From assembly GCA_016178785.1 (NCBI GenBank), contig JACOSO010000096.1, forward strand, positions 305,649 to 369,648: DNA of 64,000 bases, written 5' to 3'. How positions within the stretch are numbered: the first letter of the stretch is position 1; each line of letters begins with the position of its first letter. The notes under the pieces are model-generated. The model ran no database searches. It was not told where the DNA came from and worked only from the letters and a program-made list of their open reading frames with translations. Of this stretch, positions 24,973-34,140 are shown piece by piece. The translations under genes and the position numbers were made by a program. The DNA comes from Bacteroidota bacterium (GTDB lineage: Bacteria > Bacteroidota > Bacteroidia > Cytophagales > Cyclobacteriaceae).

Positions 24973-27255
24973 ATGAACTACACGAAATATTTTTTCGTAC
25001 TTACATTCTTTCTTCCCAGCCTCGATGCTGAAGAAGCTTTAGCACAAGAAAAAAATAAACAAGGCATCGAACTCTCTATAAAAAAGGCCAAAGGGACAAT
25101 TAAACTTGACGGCATCCTTGACGAACCCGACTGGGTAAATGCAAAAATTGCATCACATTTTTACATGAATTACCCGATTGATACTATGGCGCCAACGTAC
25201 CAATCGGAAGCGCGACTCACATTTGATCAGCACTTCATGTACGTTTCATTTGTATGCTACGATAACATGGACAAACCGAACATCGTGCAGAGTCTTCGAA
25301 GGGATTTTGATTTTGATGTCAATGATAACATCGGTCTTTACTTCGACCCATATGACGATCACACGAATGGCTTCTATTTTTCGATTACTCCTTTTAATGT
25401 GCAGAAAGAAGGCACCGTGTATGGCGGTGGCACCAATGGTGATTCCTTCAACAGCAGTTGGGACAACAAGTGGTATTCTGAAGTGAAGCGTTATGGTGAC
25501 CGGTGGATTGCAGAGATTGCCATCCCGTTTAAATCCTTCCGATACAACCACGTTGAAAACTGGAACATCACCTTCGTTCGCAATGATTTAAAGCACAACC
25601 AGATTTCAAGCTGGATCGCCACACCTATTCAATATTCACCTGGATCTTTTGCCTATACCGGAAAATTAAAGTGGGATGATGCCGCTCCTCATGTGGGTAC
25701 GAACATCTCTGTTATTCCGTACATGGCCGGCTCATCAACTCAAGATTCTGAGAACAAAATACCAACAAATAATTCGATGACGATGGGTCTCGATGCAAAA
25801 GTGGCTGTAACACCTGCTATTAATCTCGACCTTACTGTCAATCCCGATTTCTCTAATGTAGAAGTTGACCGGCAAGTGATCAACCTCACGCGGTTTGAAT
25901 ATCAATTTCCCGAGCGAAGAACTTTTTTTCTGGAAAACAGCGATTTGTTTTCAACTCCAGGCTATCCGCCTACTCGTCCTTTTTTCTCCAGGAGGATCGG
26001 CCTCGCCAGAGACTCTTCAGGCAATCTTCAAAAAGTTCCAATCACATATGGCGCACGACTCAGCGGGAAGATTGGCTCGAATTGGCGCCTCGGTGTAATG
26101 AATCTGCAAACTGAAAAAAAAGAATCAATGGGCCTCCCCGCTCAGAACTACACTGTAGCCGTTGTACAACGCCAGCTTTTCTCCCGCTCGAATATTGATT
26201 TTTTTGTAGTCAACAAACAGTCACTCGGCCTTGATAAATATGATCCCACCAAATACTACCAATCAGACTTGGTGAGAAAAGCCTGGAATGGCACGGATAC
26301 CGTAAAGAAATTAAACCTGTACAACCGTGTGATCGGAGCAGATTTCAATCTCTTCACCAAGAGCAACAAATGGAACGGAGATTTCTATTACCACAAATCG
26401 TTTGACGATTTCTCTAAAGACAATAATTATTCCTATGGATTGTTCCTTAGTTACTCTACCCGCTACTTCAACACATTCGGAGGTCAGTATGGCGTAGGTA
26501 AGAATTATAATGCTGAAGTCGGGTTCGTGCCGGGACAGTCCATTTATAATGGATACACCTATTCATTCAACCGTGCTGAAGGGAGATTTTATCCTAAACA
26601 CGGTTCGATCACCAACATGGGACCGGGTATTGAATATGATCGCACTCAAAAACTGGATGGAAGAATGACCGACAAAATTTATATAGTTGATTACTCCATC
26701 AACTACAAAAATACCGCGAGATTGTTTGGGCAAGCTCAGCGAATTTTTCAGTGGCTGCCTCAGGGCTTCAACCCCATTGATCCAAAAAGCGATGCTTCGT
26801 TTCAAAAGGATCAGGAGTTTGAATGGACCGAGTACAACGTTCAATACAATTCCGATTCGAGAAAATTATTTACATACACCGTTAAGGCATCGGGCGGGCA
26901 ATTTTATAACGGAGATAAAAAAGGATTGAGTGGAACGTTGTCATACCGCTATCAGCCCTATGGAAATATTACCGTGACTTACGATTACAATGACATTCAG
27001 CTGAGTTACGGCAACGCGAAATTTCTGCTTATCAGTCCACGTGTTGATTTGACTTTCACTAACAAGCTTTTCTTCACCACCATTGTTCAATACAATACAC
27101 GGTATAATAACACGGGGCTCAATGCTCGCCTGCAATGGCGCTTCAAACCGGCTTCCGACTTTTTCATTGTCTACACCGAAAATTACTTTTCCGATAATCT
27201 TCAATCAAGAAACCGCGCCCTTGTTTTAAAGCTGACGTATTGGTTTAATTTATAA
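24973..27255 (+). CDS. DUF5916 outer-membrane protein (paralogue 3)
   Basis: A 760-residue protein of the same design as the genes at 10574 and 12868: a signal segment (YFFVLTFFLPSLDAEEALAQ), a CBM9-like domain (LDGILDEPDWVNAKIASHF), blocks such as NLDLTVNPDFSNVEVDRQ and FPERRTFFLENSDLF, and the last strand KLTYWFNL. It is more distant than the tandem pair and carries a small insertion near residue 420 (KYDPTKYYQSDLVRKAWNG). Probably a surface barrel; substrate unknown. Confidence 0.88.
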   Translation: MNYTKYFFVLTFFLPSLDAEEALAQEKNKQGIELSIKKAKGTIKLDGILDEPDWVNAKIASHFYMNYPIDTMAPTYQSEARLTFDQHFMYVSFVCYDNMDKPNIVQSLRRDFDFDVNDNIGLYFDPYDDHTNGFYFSITPFNVQKEGTVYGGGTNGDSFNSSWDNKWYSEVKRYGDRWIAEIAIPFKSFRYNHVENWNITFVRNDLKHNQISSWIATPIQYSPGSFAYTGKLKWDDAAPHVGTNISVIPYMAGSSTQDSENKIPTNNSMTMGLDAKVAVTPAINLDLTVNPDFSNVEVDRQVINLTRFEYQFPERRTFFLENSDLFSTPGYPPTRPFFSRRIGLARDSSGNLQKVPITYGARLSGKIGSNWRLGVMNLQTEKKESMGLPAQNYTVAVVQRQLFSRSNIDFFVVNKQSLGLDKYDPTKYYQSDLVRKAWNGTDTVKKLNLYNRVIGADFNLFTKSNKWNGDFYYHKSFDDFSKDNNYSYGLFLSYSTRYFNTFGGQYGVGKNYNAEVGFVPGQSIYNGYTYSFNRAEGRFYPKHGSITNMGPGIEYDRTQKLDGRMTDKIYIVDYSINYKNTARLFGQAQRIFQWLPQGFNPIDPKSDASFQKDQEFEWTEYNVQYNSDSRKLFTYTVKASGGQFYNGDKKGLSGTLSYRYQPYGNITVTYDYNDIQLSYGNAKFLLISPRVDLTFTNKLFFTTIVQYNTRYNNTGLNARLQWRFKPASDFFIVYTENYFSDNLQSRNRALVLKLTYWFNL

Positions 27256-27313
27256 AGTCCTCCTCAGATTTTCACAGATGCCTGAATAGAACCTCTCATT
27301 CCAGATTGTTGAT

Positions 27314-27321
27314 TAACTTTG
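27314..27321 (+). promoter_or_regulatory. -7 promoter box of the PaaE-like gene
   Basis: TAACTTTG fits TAnnTTTG and lies 62 nt before the ATG at 27384. No strong -33 box is visible. Confidence 0.4.
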
Positions 27322-27383
27322 CACCCGTTAATCTTCTTCCGAAGATTCGGAATTATATATTTTGAATTTTTGAATCAATAGTC

Positions 27384-28502
27384 ATGGCTTTTGGATTATT
27401 TAAAAAGAGCGAAAAGAAACCTGAAACTACCAATACTCATTATCACGAGCTTACGGTAAAAAAAATCATTCCTGAGACGAAGGATTCGATTTCATTGGTC
27501 TTTGAGCAACCTGCTTCAGGGCAACTAAAATATAAATCTGGGCAATTCTTAACCCTAATTGCCACTGTGCAAGGCAAAGAAGTGCGCAGGTCTTACTCGC
27601 TTTGCTCCTCTCCATTTGTTGACCAGGATTTAGTCGTTATGGTGAAGCGGGTGGATGATGGACTGATGAGCAACTGGCTTCCCGATAATCTAAAGGTTGG
27701 GCAAAAAGTGAGAGTGCTCGAGCCCATGGGAAACTTCACCACCGAATATGGAAAAGACGGGAAGCGTCATTTGATCATGTTTGGGGGTGGCAGCGGCATC
27801 ACGCCCATGATGTCAATCTTAAAAAGTTTGATTACCCAGGAACCTGACAGCATTTGCTCGCTCATCTACTGCAATCGCGACATCGATAGTATCATTTTCA
27901 AAAATGAATTAGAACATTGGCAAACGCAATATGAAGGCCGTGTGCATGTGATTCATATTCTAGACAACGCTCCGATGAATTGGCAAGGCTACTCTGGTTT
28001 GCTCAATAAAGATATGTTGGCGAAGCTCTTTGAACGCATTCCAAATTGGGGCTTGGAAAAAACAACCTACCTGATGTGCGGCCCGGAGGGAATGATGAAA
28101 AACGTGGAAACGTTGTTGAGTGAACTTCACATTCCAAAAGAAAATGTCTTCAAAGAAAGTTTTGTATCAGGCATTATCGATAAGGATAAAAAAGAAGAGA
28201 AGAAAGCAGCAACCGTTTCGGGCAACACTGCACATGAAGTAACTGTGCGCTACGATGGACAGGAATATAAATTTGTGGTTGAGCCCAACCGCACGATTTT
28301 AGAAACTGCCCTTGATCAAGGAATTGACTTACCCTACTCTTGCCAAAGCGGACTTTGCACCGCTTGTCGTGGTCGCGCTCTTTCAGGCCAGGTAAAACTT
28401 GATGAAGAGGAAGGTCTTTCACAGTCCGAACGCGCAGAAGGTTATGTGCTCACCTGTGTTGGTCACCCGATCACTGATGATGTAGTAATTGAAATTGGGT
28501 AG
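27384..28502 (+). CDS. Ferredoxin-NADP(H) reductase-like protein with C-terminal 2Fe-2S domain (PaaE-like)
   Basis: A 372-residue electron-transfer protein. The FAD domain has RSYSLCSSP (about 73-81), the NAD(P) domain GGGSGITPMMS and CGPEGMMKNV, and the C-terminal plant-type ferredoxin domain binds 2Fe-2S with C-x4-C-x2-C (CQSGLCTAC) and a distal Cys (VLTCVGHP). The order FAD-NAD-Fe2S matches PaaE/HmpX reductases that feed ring hydroxylases or other oxygenases. No paaABC genes are near, so the electron acceptor is unknown. Single gene with its own promoter. Confidence 0.9.
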   Translation: MAFGLFKKSEKKPETTNTHYHELTVKKIIPETKDSISLVFEQPASGQLKYKSGQFLTLIATVQGKEVRRSYSLCSSPFVDQDLVVMVKRVDDGLMSNWLPDNLKVGQKVRVLEPMGNFTTEYGKDGKRHLIMFGGGSGITPMMSILKSLITQEPDSICSLIYCNRDIDSIIFKNELEHWQTQYEGRVHVIHILDNAPMNWQGYSGLLNKDMLAKLFERIPNWGLEKTTYLMCGPEGMMKNVETLLSELHIPKENVFKESFVSGIIDKDKKEEKKAATVSGNTAHEVTVRYDGQEYKFVVEPNRTILETALDQGIDLPYSCQSGLCTACRGRALSGQVKLDEEEGLSQSERAEGYVLTCVGHPITDDVVIEIG

Positions 28503-28543
28503 TTTCTTAATTTCTGGGACTGAAGGTAAATCTGTAAAAAGTA

Positions 28544-30763
28544 TCAGTTTTTAGGGATACTCACCCTAAATGTTGTTCCCTCTCCATTTACCGTACGCAC
28601 TTCAATTTTTCCTTTCAACGCTTCAACTTGAGTTTTTACGAGGTAGAGTCCAAGACCTTTTCCTTGTATGTGAGCGTGAAGCCTCTTATATAGATTGAAT
28701 ACTTCATGCAGCCGTACTTCCGGCAAATCGATGCCCATCCCATTGTCTTTAACTTCAAACAACACATTTCCATTTTCTTCAAACACACTGATGTTGATCA
28801 GCAGTTTTCTCTCCGACGACCGATATTTAATTGCGTTTGAGAGCAGATTGTAGAGAATACTTTGAACATACCCTTTTACGGAAGTGAATTTATCAACTTT
28901 TACAGCCGTTATGATTTCTGCTCCTGCTTTCTCAATTTCATCTGTGAGGTCTGTCTGGTTGTGTCTTAATATTCTCAATATGTCGATCTCTTCTACTATA
29001 GTCTCCAACCCTTTCCTGATCGCAATAATATGACTGAGATCATGAATGATTTGGTCTAAACCAAGGGCAGATTCTTTTAAGTACTGATAAATCAATTCAC
29101 GATCTGCGTCTGCGTTCTCCATCTTCATCAAATCCAACAACCCCAGAATCCTTACCACAGGAGAGCGCATGTTGTGAGAAACGATATATGAAAATTGCTG
29201 CAAGTCATGATTTTGCTTGATCAGTCTCTTAACCGTTTCTTCCAGCTCCAACGTCCTTTCTTGCACTTTCAGTTCAAGATTTTGATTAATGTTCTCTATA
29301 TCTGTATTTTTTTTCTCCACCAATTGCTGCTGTTGCTCCAGCAATTCATGGGTTGCACTTAGCTCTTCGTGTTGTTGCTTCAGTTCTTCATTCTGCGTTT
29401 CTATCTCTTTGTTCTTAAGCGTTAGTTCCCTGGTGCGAAGCTTCACGTTTTCTTCCAACCAGGTTTTTTGCCGCTCAATCAACAGAATTTTTTCATGACG
29501 TTCACGCTCACTTTCAAGGCGCACGAGGTTAATACGGTCTGCGAGAGCTGCGGAGATTAGCAAAACTTCAAATAGCGTTCCGAAAACGGCAGCATTGTAA
29601 GTAAATCCATTGACGGAAATCCAACCGTTGAGCGCAGAATTGAGGATAACGATGCCCAGGAAAAAAAAACTCCAACCGATCACATAAAATCGTGCTTGTT
29701 TTATCCGATGTCGATACGCGAAAAGACCCAATATAAAAAGGTAAGAGATGACGGCAAATCCAACATAAGTCCCCGTCCATGCGCTGAGAGTAAACTGACC
29801 AACAAAATTGAGCACAACGTTTATACCGGGTAAGATCATTAGCCACAAGCCGAATATATGCCATTGAGGAAAGTATTTACGAACATTCAAAAATTCGAGA
29901 GAGAAAAGAATAACAGAAATATTTGAAACGCCAGCCAACCCTGATACATACGGGCTTAAGAAGTATACTCCGTTTCCAAACAAACTTAGCAAGTATCCCT
30001 TGAGGATTCCGTTAATGAGTATTTGAGTAATGATGTGAAAACTATAATAGATGTACATCCTCTCTTTGAAATAGATAAAGAAGAAGATATTCATCACCGC
30101 AATAATGCCAATGCACCCAAAATACAGGCCGAAAAGAAAATCAGTTTTGTGAGATGCCCCAATCGCAGAATCAAGATCTGTTATCAGTAAAGGAATAATG
30201 ACCCTACGTGGGTCTGAAGCACGGACATAGACCTTGTAAACTTTACCTCGTGGTACAGAAGGTAATTCCAGCATCCATGCATTAAGTTTAAATGTTTCCG
30301 CAGAATTAAGCCCGGCAAGACCTGCCTGCCTATAGTTCAGTATTTTTTCGCCATCCAGTACATAGAAATCAATTTTACTGAGATTAGAATTTCCGATTTC
30401 TAAATAATGCTTTAAGGAATCTACGTTTGAATAAGAAAATCGAAGCCAACATGCACCAGACGTTGGGCCAAAGTTCAGCGTCTCTTCCTTCGAACTTGAA
30501 AAGCGATAAGCGGGGTTGTTGATAACGTCCTCTATGGATACTAAGGCGGATTCATCGAGGAAATATTCTGTTTGCAAACCAATGGCTTGTCGCACCTGTG
30601 ATTGAATGACAATCGGCTCTTTGTCTTTCGCAGAAATAACGAAAGGTGCGAAGAGAAAAAATAGTAGAACCGATTTCGGGCAGCGAAAGCACCTCGGCAA
30701 GCTTGATTCCATCGAGTCTTGTAGCCTTCTCTTCACATCAAGCCCCAATCGCTTCAGTTTCAT
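28544..30763 (-). CDS. 7TMR-DISM sensor histidine kinase
   Basis: A 739-residue membrane kinase. A signal segment (about 29-45) is followed by a periplasmic 7TMR-DISMED2-type beta domain (about 55-200), seven membrane helices (about 205-410), a long coiled coil (about 415-515, rich in Glu, Leu and Gln), the H-box FSYIVSHNMRSPVVRILG (His at about 530) and a HATPase domain with NLLSNAIKYRS, VKDNGMGIDL and GKGLGLYLV. The extracellular domain may bind carbohydrate-like ligands. No response regulator is adjacent. Confidence 0.9.
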   Translation of the reverse strand: MKLKRLGLDVKRRLQDSMESSLPRCFRCPKSVLLFFLFAPFVISAKDKEPIVIQSQVRQAIGLQTEYFLDESALVSIEDVINNPAYRFSSSKEETLNFGPTSGACWLRFSYSNVDSLKHYLEIGNSNLSKIDFYVLDGEKILNYRQAGLAGLNSAETFKLNAWMLELPSVPRGKVYKVYVRASDPRRVIIPLLITDLDSAIGASHKTDFLFGLYFGCIGIIAVMNIFFFIYFKERMYIYYSFHIITQILINGILKGYLLSLFGNGVYFLSPYVSGLAGVSNISVILFSLEFLNVRKYFPQWHIFGLWLMILPGINVVLNFVGQFTLSAWTGTYVGFAVISYLFILGLFAYRHRIKQARFYVIGWSFFFLGIVILNSALNGWISVNGFTYNAAVFGTLFEVLLISAALADRINLVRLESERERHEKILLIERQKTWLEENVKLRTRELTLKNKEIETQNEELKQQHEELSATHELLEQQQQLVEKKNTDIENINQNLELKVQERTLELEETVKRLIKQNHDLQQFSYIVSHNMRSPVVRILGLLDLMKMENADADRELIYQYLKESALGLDQIIHDLSHIIAIRKGLETIVEEIDILRILRHNQTDLTDEIEKAGAEIITAVKVDKFTSVKGYVQSILYNLLSNAIKYRSSERKLLINISVFEENGNVLFEVKDNGMGIDLPEVRLHEVFNLYKRLHAHIQGKGLGLYLVKTQVEALKGKIEVRTVNGEGTTFRVSIPKN

Positions 30764-30769
30764 AAGGTC

Positions 30770-31873
30770 CTACTTGGGAATGACCAGGTTTTGCAACCTC
30801 ACGCCCATGATTTCAAAGACTTTCTTTCTGAATTCTTCCCTCGGAAACGGGCGGTTGCACAGTACTACATACAACACTCCTTTTTCAGGGATGCTTACAT
30901 AGTCGGCATGGAAGCCCCCTTGAGTGCCTGTGTGTGAAATCATTTTTGCTCCATCTTCAGTTTTACCGATGAACCAACTGTAACCGATGAATGGCGGCAC
31001 ACTATCTGCCCACTGGCTATATCTCATGATCGAACGTGAGTGTTCTACTAAATCTTTTTTGAAAAATACACCATTGCGTAGGGCCATCTCATATTTCGCC
31101 AATTCTTTTACTGAGCTCCACACGCCACCATTTCCGGCAGCAGCAAAAGTTGGCTCTTCACCATAGTCTCGCTCGGAAAATTCTCCGAGAACATCAATGT
31201 AGCCATGGGCTACTCCATTTTCCGGATAGGCGCCATCCGTGATTTTACTAGCGGTCATTCCAGAGGGTTTGAATATTTTTTCAGCGACAACATCCTGCCA
31301 TTTTTTTTTAGTCACCTTTTCGATGATTAAAGCCAATCCATTAAATGCAGGATTCGAATATTCAAAACGTGAACCTGGCTCGAACAACAAGGAGTCATTC
31401 TGCTCAATCGGATACCAGTTCTCCTCATCTTTTGCCGTAAGGAGATAAACAGCCTCCAAAAGATCTCTTCTATTATCGGGCAAACCCGAAGTATGTGTAA
31501 GCAAATGATGAATTTTTATGCGATTTGCAATCTTTTGGTTTTTGAAATCATGAAAATATTTTGAAAGACTGTCATTTAGCGAAAGTTTGCCCTCATCAGC
31601 AAGAGAGAGAATGGTGTTAGAGACAAATGTTTTTGAAATCGAGCCAGTATTGAACAGGGTCTCTGTTGTGATTTTTTCTTTGGTTGCAATGTCTGCGATG
31701 CCATACCCTTTTTCAAAAATCACCTTTCCGTCTTTCATCACTAATACCGCGGCACCGGGCTGATCGGGTCTGAATTCAGATAAAAATAGCTGGTCGATCT
31801 GCTCCGCTATTTTTTTATCCGAGTTGGCACATGAACTTATCAGAATCGACAGAAGCAATGTCACCTTCTTCAT
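30770..31873 (-). CDS. Beta-lactamase-fold serine hydrolase lipoprotein
   Basis: From ATG at 31873 the protein has 367 residues and a lipobox, LISSC (Cys15), so it is a lipoprotein. It has the class C / DD-peptidase SxxK motif SISK (Ser78-Lys81), YSN in FEYSNPAF and a late HTGTQGG. Family members are esterases, peptidases or transglycosylases as well as beta-lactamases, so antibiotic resistance is not implied. The TTG at 31885 is a less likely start. It follows the CBU_0592-like gene by 12 nt. Confidence 0.85.
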   Translation of the reverse strand: MKKVTLLLSILISSCANSDKKIAEQIDQLFLSEFRPDQPGAAVLVMKDGKVIFEKGYGIADIATKEKITTETLFNTGSISKTFVSNTILSLADEGKLSLNDSLSKYFHDFKNQKIANRIKIHHLLTHTSGLPDNRRDLLEAVYLLTAKDEENWYPIEQNDSLLFEPGSRFEYSNPAFNGLALIIEKVTKKKWQDVVAEKIFKPSGMTASKITDGAYPENGVAHGYIDVLGEFSERDYGEEPTFAAAGNGGVWSSVKELAKYEMALRNGVFFKKDLVEHSRSIMRYSQWADSVPPFIGYSWFIGKTEDGAKMISHTGTQGGFHADYVSIPEKGVLYVVLCNRPFPREEFRKKVFEIMGVRLQNLVIPK

Positions 31874-31885
31874 AGCTATAAACAA

Positions 31886-32137
31886 TTAGTTCAGTTTTCT
31901 TTTCATAATCATCCGCCCAATTGCAACCGCAGCAATTATTACCCATACCACATTAATGAAGGCAGAGGGATAAGCATGGTAGTAAATAGTATTGAGAATG
32001 AGAAAAATTGCACCGGTGAAATTCAGTATCTGGAATACTATTGAATCTGATTTAATCCTCTGATAACTGTTAAGGCCATAGGCAGCAATCACTTCAACAG
32101 AGCCAATCCAGCCAACGAGGTCGATAAAAAATTTCAT
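31886..32137 (-). CDS. CBU_0592-like small membrane protein
   Basis: An 83-residue protein with three hydrophobic helices (about 5-22, 36-53 and 57-75) and the pattern VGWIGSVEVIAAYGLNSYQRIKSDS...QILNFTGAIFLILNTIYYHAYPSAFINVVWVIIA, as in the CBU_0592 family. Function unknown. Likely cotranscribed with the serine hydrolase. Confidence 0.8.
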   Translation of the reverse strand: MKFFIDLVGWIGSVEVIAAYGLNSYQRIKSDSIVFQILNFTGAIFLILNTIYYHAYPSAFINVVWVIIAAVAIGRMIMKRKLN

Positions 32138-32209
32138 CGCTCAAGATAAGGGGAATTTGATTTAAGGAAAAATACTTTGATCTAATCCTTGATACTTGTG
32201 TACCGAAAA

Positions 32210-32629
32210 CTATTTGGTCACTTTAACACCGAAAGACAGGAATTCTTTTCCATGAAGTATTTTGTTTAACTGTTTTTGCGTCTTCATGATTTCATCGAGA
32301 GAAAGGTCTAACTCGTCATGATAAATTCGGTAAATCAAAACCCACTCTTCTTTATCCATAAATCCATCCGAATTAGCAATCACGCACATCCACGCTACGC
32401 ACCGAATTTGATCTGCTCTTTTCAATTTTTTAAGGCCGCCTACGCATTCTTTGTAGAGGAGAATTTTATCCTGGTTCTTGAATTGATCTAAAGTGGTCAG
32501 GAATTTAGCCTCATCGAAACCTTCTGCTACGACCATTTTCTTCCCGAGCAGAAGTTCTTTTTCATTCACATTGCCATCTGCACAAATCAAAAGATAATAA
32601 AGACCACTAATGGTAAGATGATAATCCAT
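32210..32629 (-). CDS. TerB-like tellurite-resistance-domain protein
   Basis: A 139-residue all-helical protein with two TerB/DjlA-like half-repeats, each with an acidic metal-binding-like loop: CADGNVNEKELLLGKKM and ANSDGFMDKEEWVLIYRI. TerB domains occur in tellurium and stress-response systems and in membrane-linked signalling. No other ter genes are present here, so a tellurite role is not implied. Confidence 0.75.
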   Translation of the reverse strand: MDYHLTISGLYYLLICADGNVNEKELLLGKKMVVAEGFDEAKFLTTLDQFKNQDKILLYKECVGGLKKLKRADQIRCVAWMCVIANSDGFMDKEEWVLIYRIYHDELDLSLDEIMKTQKQLNKILHGKEFLSFGVKVTK

Positions 32630-32708
32630 AAAAGCCGAAGACCCCCCAAGGTACTGAAATAAGTGAAGAAATCAGAGCGGTCGAATCCTCCTGTCCACCA
32701 GACCCAGT

Positions 32709-33839
32709 TTATTTATTAAGCACCTCAGTTAACTTCTGATCAAGAGCAGGGCCGCGAAGGTTTTTTGCAACGATCCTGCCTTCTTTGTCAAGCAAAATTG
32801 AAAATGGTATGGCATTGATATTATAGTCGTGAGCGGCCTGGCTATCAAAGTATTTCAAATCAGAAACATGCGTCCACTCCAAGCCATCTTCTTTAATGGC
32901 CTGAAGCCAATCAGACTTTGAGCGATCAAGAGAGACAGAATAAATTTCAAAACCTTTGTTCTTGAATTTGTGATACGCGCGAACCACGTTCGGGTTTTCT
33001 TTTCGGCAGGGACCACACCATTTTGCCCAAAAATCGATAAGTACATATTTGCCACGAAGGGAAGAAAGTTTTATCGTATCACCATTAGGATTGGGTAAAT
33101 TAATCTCAGGAGCAAATTGTCCGATCGCGGTTATTTTTAACTTATTAACCAGGTCTGCAAACTCTCTGGTGTAATGATAATTGGGCCAGCTCTTTTGAAA
33201 CTTTGCCAACGACTGTGCAAATAAATCAACGTTCTTGTCTTTATCGATCAAGTTTGGATCCTGGAGAATATTGAACAATGCCAATGACGCAGGCGCTTGT
33301 TTAAGAATGTCCGTGATTTTGGCTTGCAGTTTTTCCACTTCTTTCATGTAAGCATCGCGCAATTGATTCATTTTGTTTTCATCTTTTGCGGTAGCCGCTT
33401 TTTGAAAGTCCTCCTCGATTTTTTTCAACTCAGGCGTATCTTGTAATCCGCGATACATCATCTGCACTCTCGAATAGAGATCATGATCTGGCGAGCCTTT
33501 GATCTCCACAGCACCTTGCTGGCCGTTGCCATCGACATTCACTTCAATGCTGCTGTGATCTACCATCAGGTTCACTCGTTGCATACCAAAAAAGTCTAAT
33601 TGATATATTCCGGGTTCAGTTAGATGAACCGTTTTTGAATACGTATTGTCTTTTTTCAGCTCAACCAGGTCAGGTTGACCACTTCCATCGTTTTTTAATT
33701 CTTGAATTTGGATAATGCCTTTTTGAGGGAAATTGACTCTGCCCTTGATGATCACATCCCAACCGTTGTCTTCGGGCTTTTTTTCAGGACTACAGCTTAA
33801 CGAAGCGAAGAGGAGAAAGAAGTTTACTATGATTCTCAT
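32709..33839 (-). CDS. TlpA-family thiol-disulfide lipoprotein with DUF4369 N-terminus
   Basis: A 376-residue predicted lipoprotein (Cys16 in ASLSC). The DUF4369-like beta domain (about 30-130) is followed by a helical linker and a thioredoxin domain (about 235-375) with active site WCGPC (Cys about 275/278) and cis-Pro in NAIPFSILLD. TlpA-like proteins reduce periplasmic disulfides, for instance in cytochrome c maturation. It is a single gene. Confidence 0.92.
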   Translation of the reverse strand: MRIIVNFFLLFASLSCSPEKKPEDNGWDVIIKGRVNFPQKGIIQIQELKNDGSGQPDLVELKKDNTYSKTVHLTEPGIYQLDFFGMQRVNLMVDHSSIEVNVDGNGQQGAVEIKGSPDHDLYSRVQMMYRGLQDTPELKKIEEDFQKAATAKDENKMNQLRDAYMKEVEKLQAKITDILKQAPASLALFNILQDPNLIDKDKNVDLFAQSLAKFQKSWPNYHYTREFADLVNKLKITAIGQFAPEINLPNPNGDTIKLSSLRGKYVLIDFWAKWCGPCRKENPNVVRAYHKFKNKGFEIYSVSLDRSKSDWLQAIKEDGLEWTHVSDLKYFDSQAAHDYNINAIPFSILLDKEGRIVAKNLRGPALDQKLTEVLNK

Positions 33840-33904
33840 TTGTACTTATTAGTTTATTATTAAAAACGTTAATATCAGAAATAAAAAAATCAAAGAGCCA
33901 TCGT

Positions 33905-33945
33905 TCGATTGACCATTAACGGCTAACGATTAACGATTGCATTCA
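33905..33945. repeat. 'taacgattaacg' microrepeat at the 3' end of the GatB-tail ORF
   Basis: Words GACCATTAACGG, CTAACGATTAACGATTG repeat imperfectly. The stop and last codons (Ile-Val-Asn-Arg) of the minus-strand ORF lie within it. Confidence 0.6.
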
Positions 33946-34138
33946 GTTTGGTCATTAACAATTCGTTTGCAATTAGTGGCTCGAATTTGTCTTGCGTACG
34001 ACTCTTTATTTCGCCCATGAACATATTTACAATGCCCGTTTTTCCATTTTGATATTCTTCGATCTTCAAAGGAAACTCCTTAATTACATCTTTAACGATG
34101 CTATCAATGAATTCTACATGAACAGATCTCTCCAACAC
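33923..34138 (-). CDS. Short GatB/YqeY-tail-like protein downstream of alaS
   Basis: A 71-residue ORF with a GTG start 2 nt after the alaS stop. The segment IVKDVIKEFPLKIEEYQNGKTGIVNMFMGEIKSRTQDKFEP has the spacing of the C-terminal tRNA-binding tail of GatB (V...P..v..Y..GK....G.f.G..m..t.gka.P), although GKANP has become DKFEP. No other part of gatB is present. It may be a small stand-alone tRNA-binding domain coupled to alaS, or a remnant. The real start is uncertain; a TTG follows the GTG. Confidence 0.55.
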   Translation of the reverse strand: MLERSVHVEFIDSIVKDVIKEFPLKIEEYQNGKTGIVNMFMGEIKSRTQDKFEPLIANELLMTKLNAIVNR

Positions 34139-34140
34139 AA

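Noticed and set aside
30770..31873. Beta-lactamase as antibiotic resistance gene
   Set aside because: The fold covers many esterases and peptidases; both copies in the window are general serine hydrolases with no resistance context.
32210..32629. Tellurite resistance locus
   Set aside because: Only a lone TerB-like domain is present; no terA, terC, terD or terZ genes are near.
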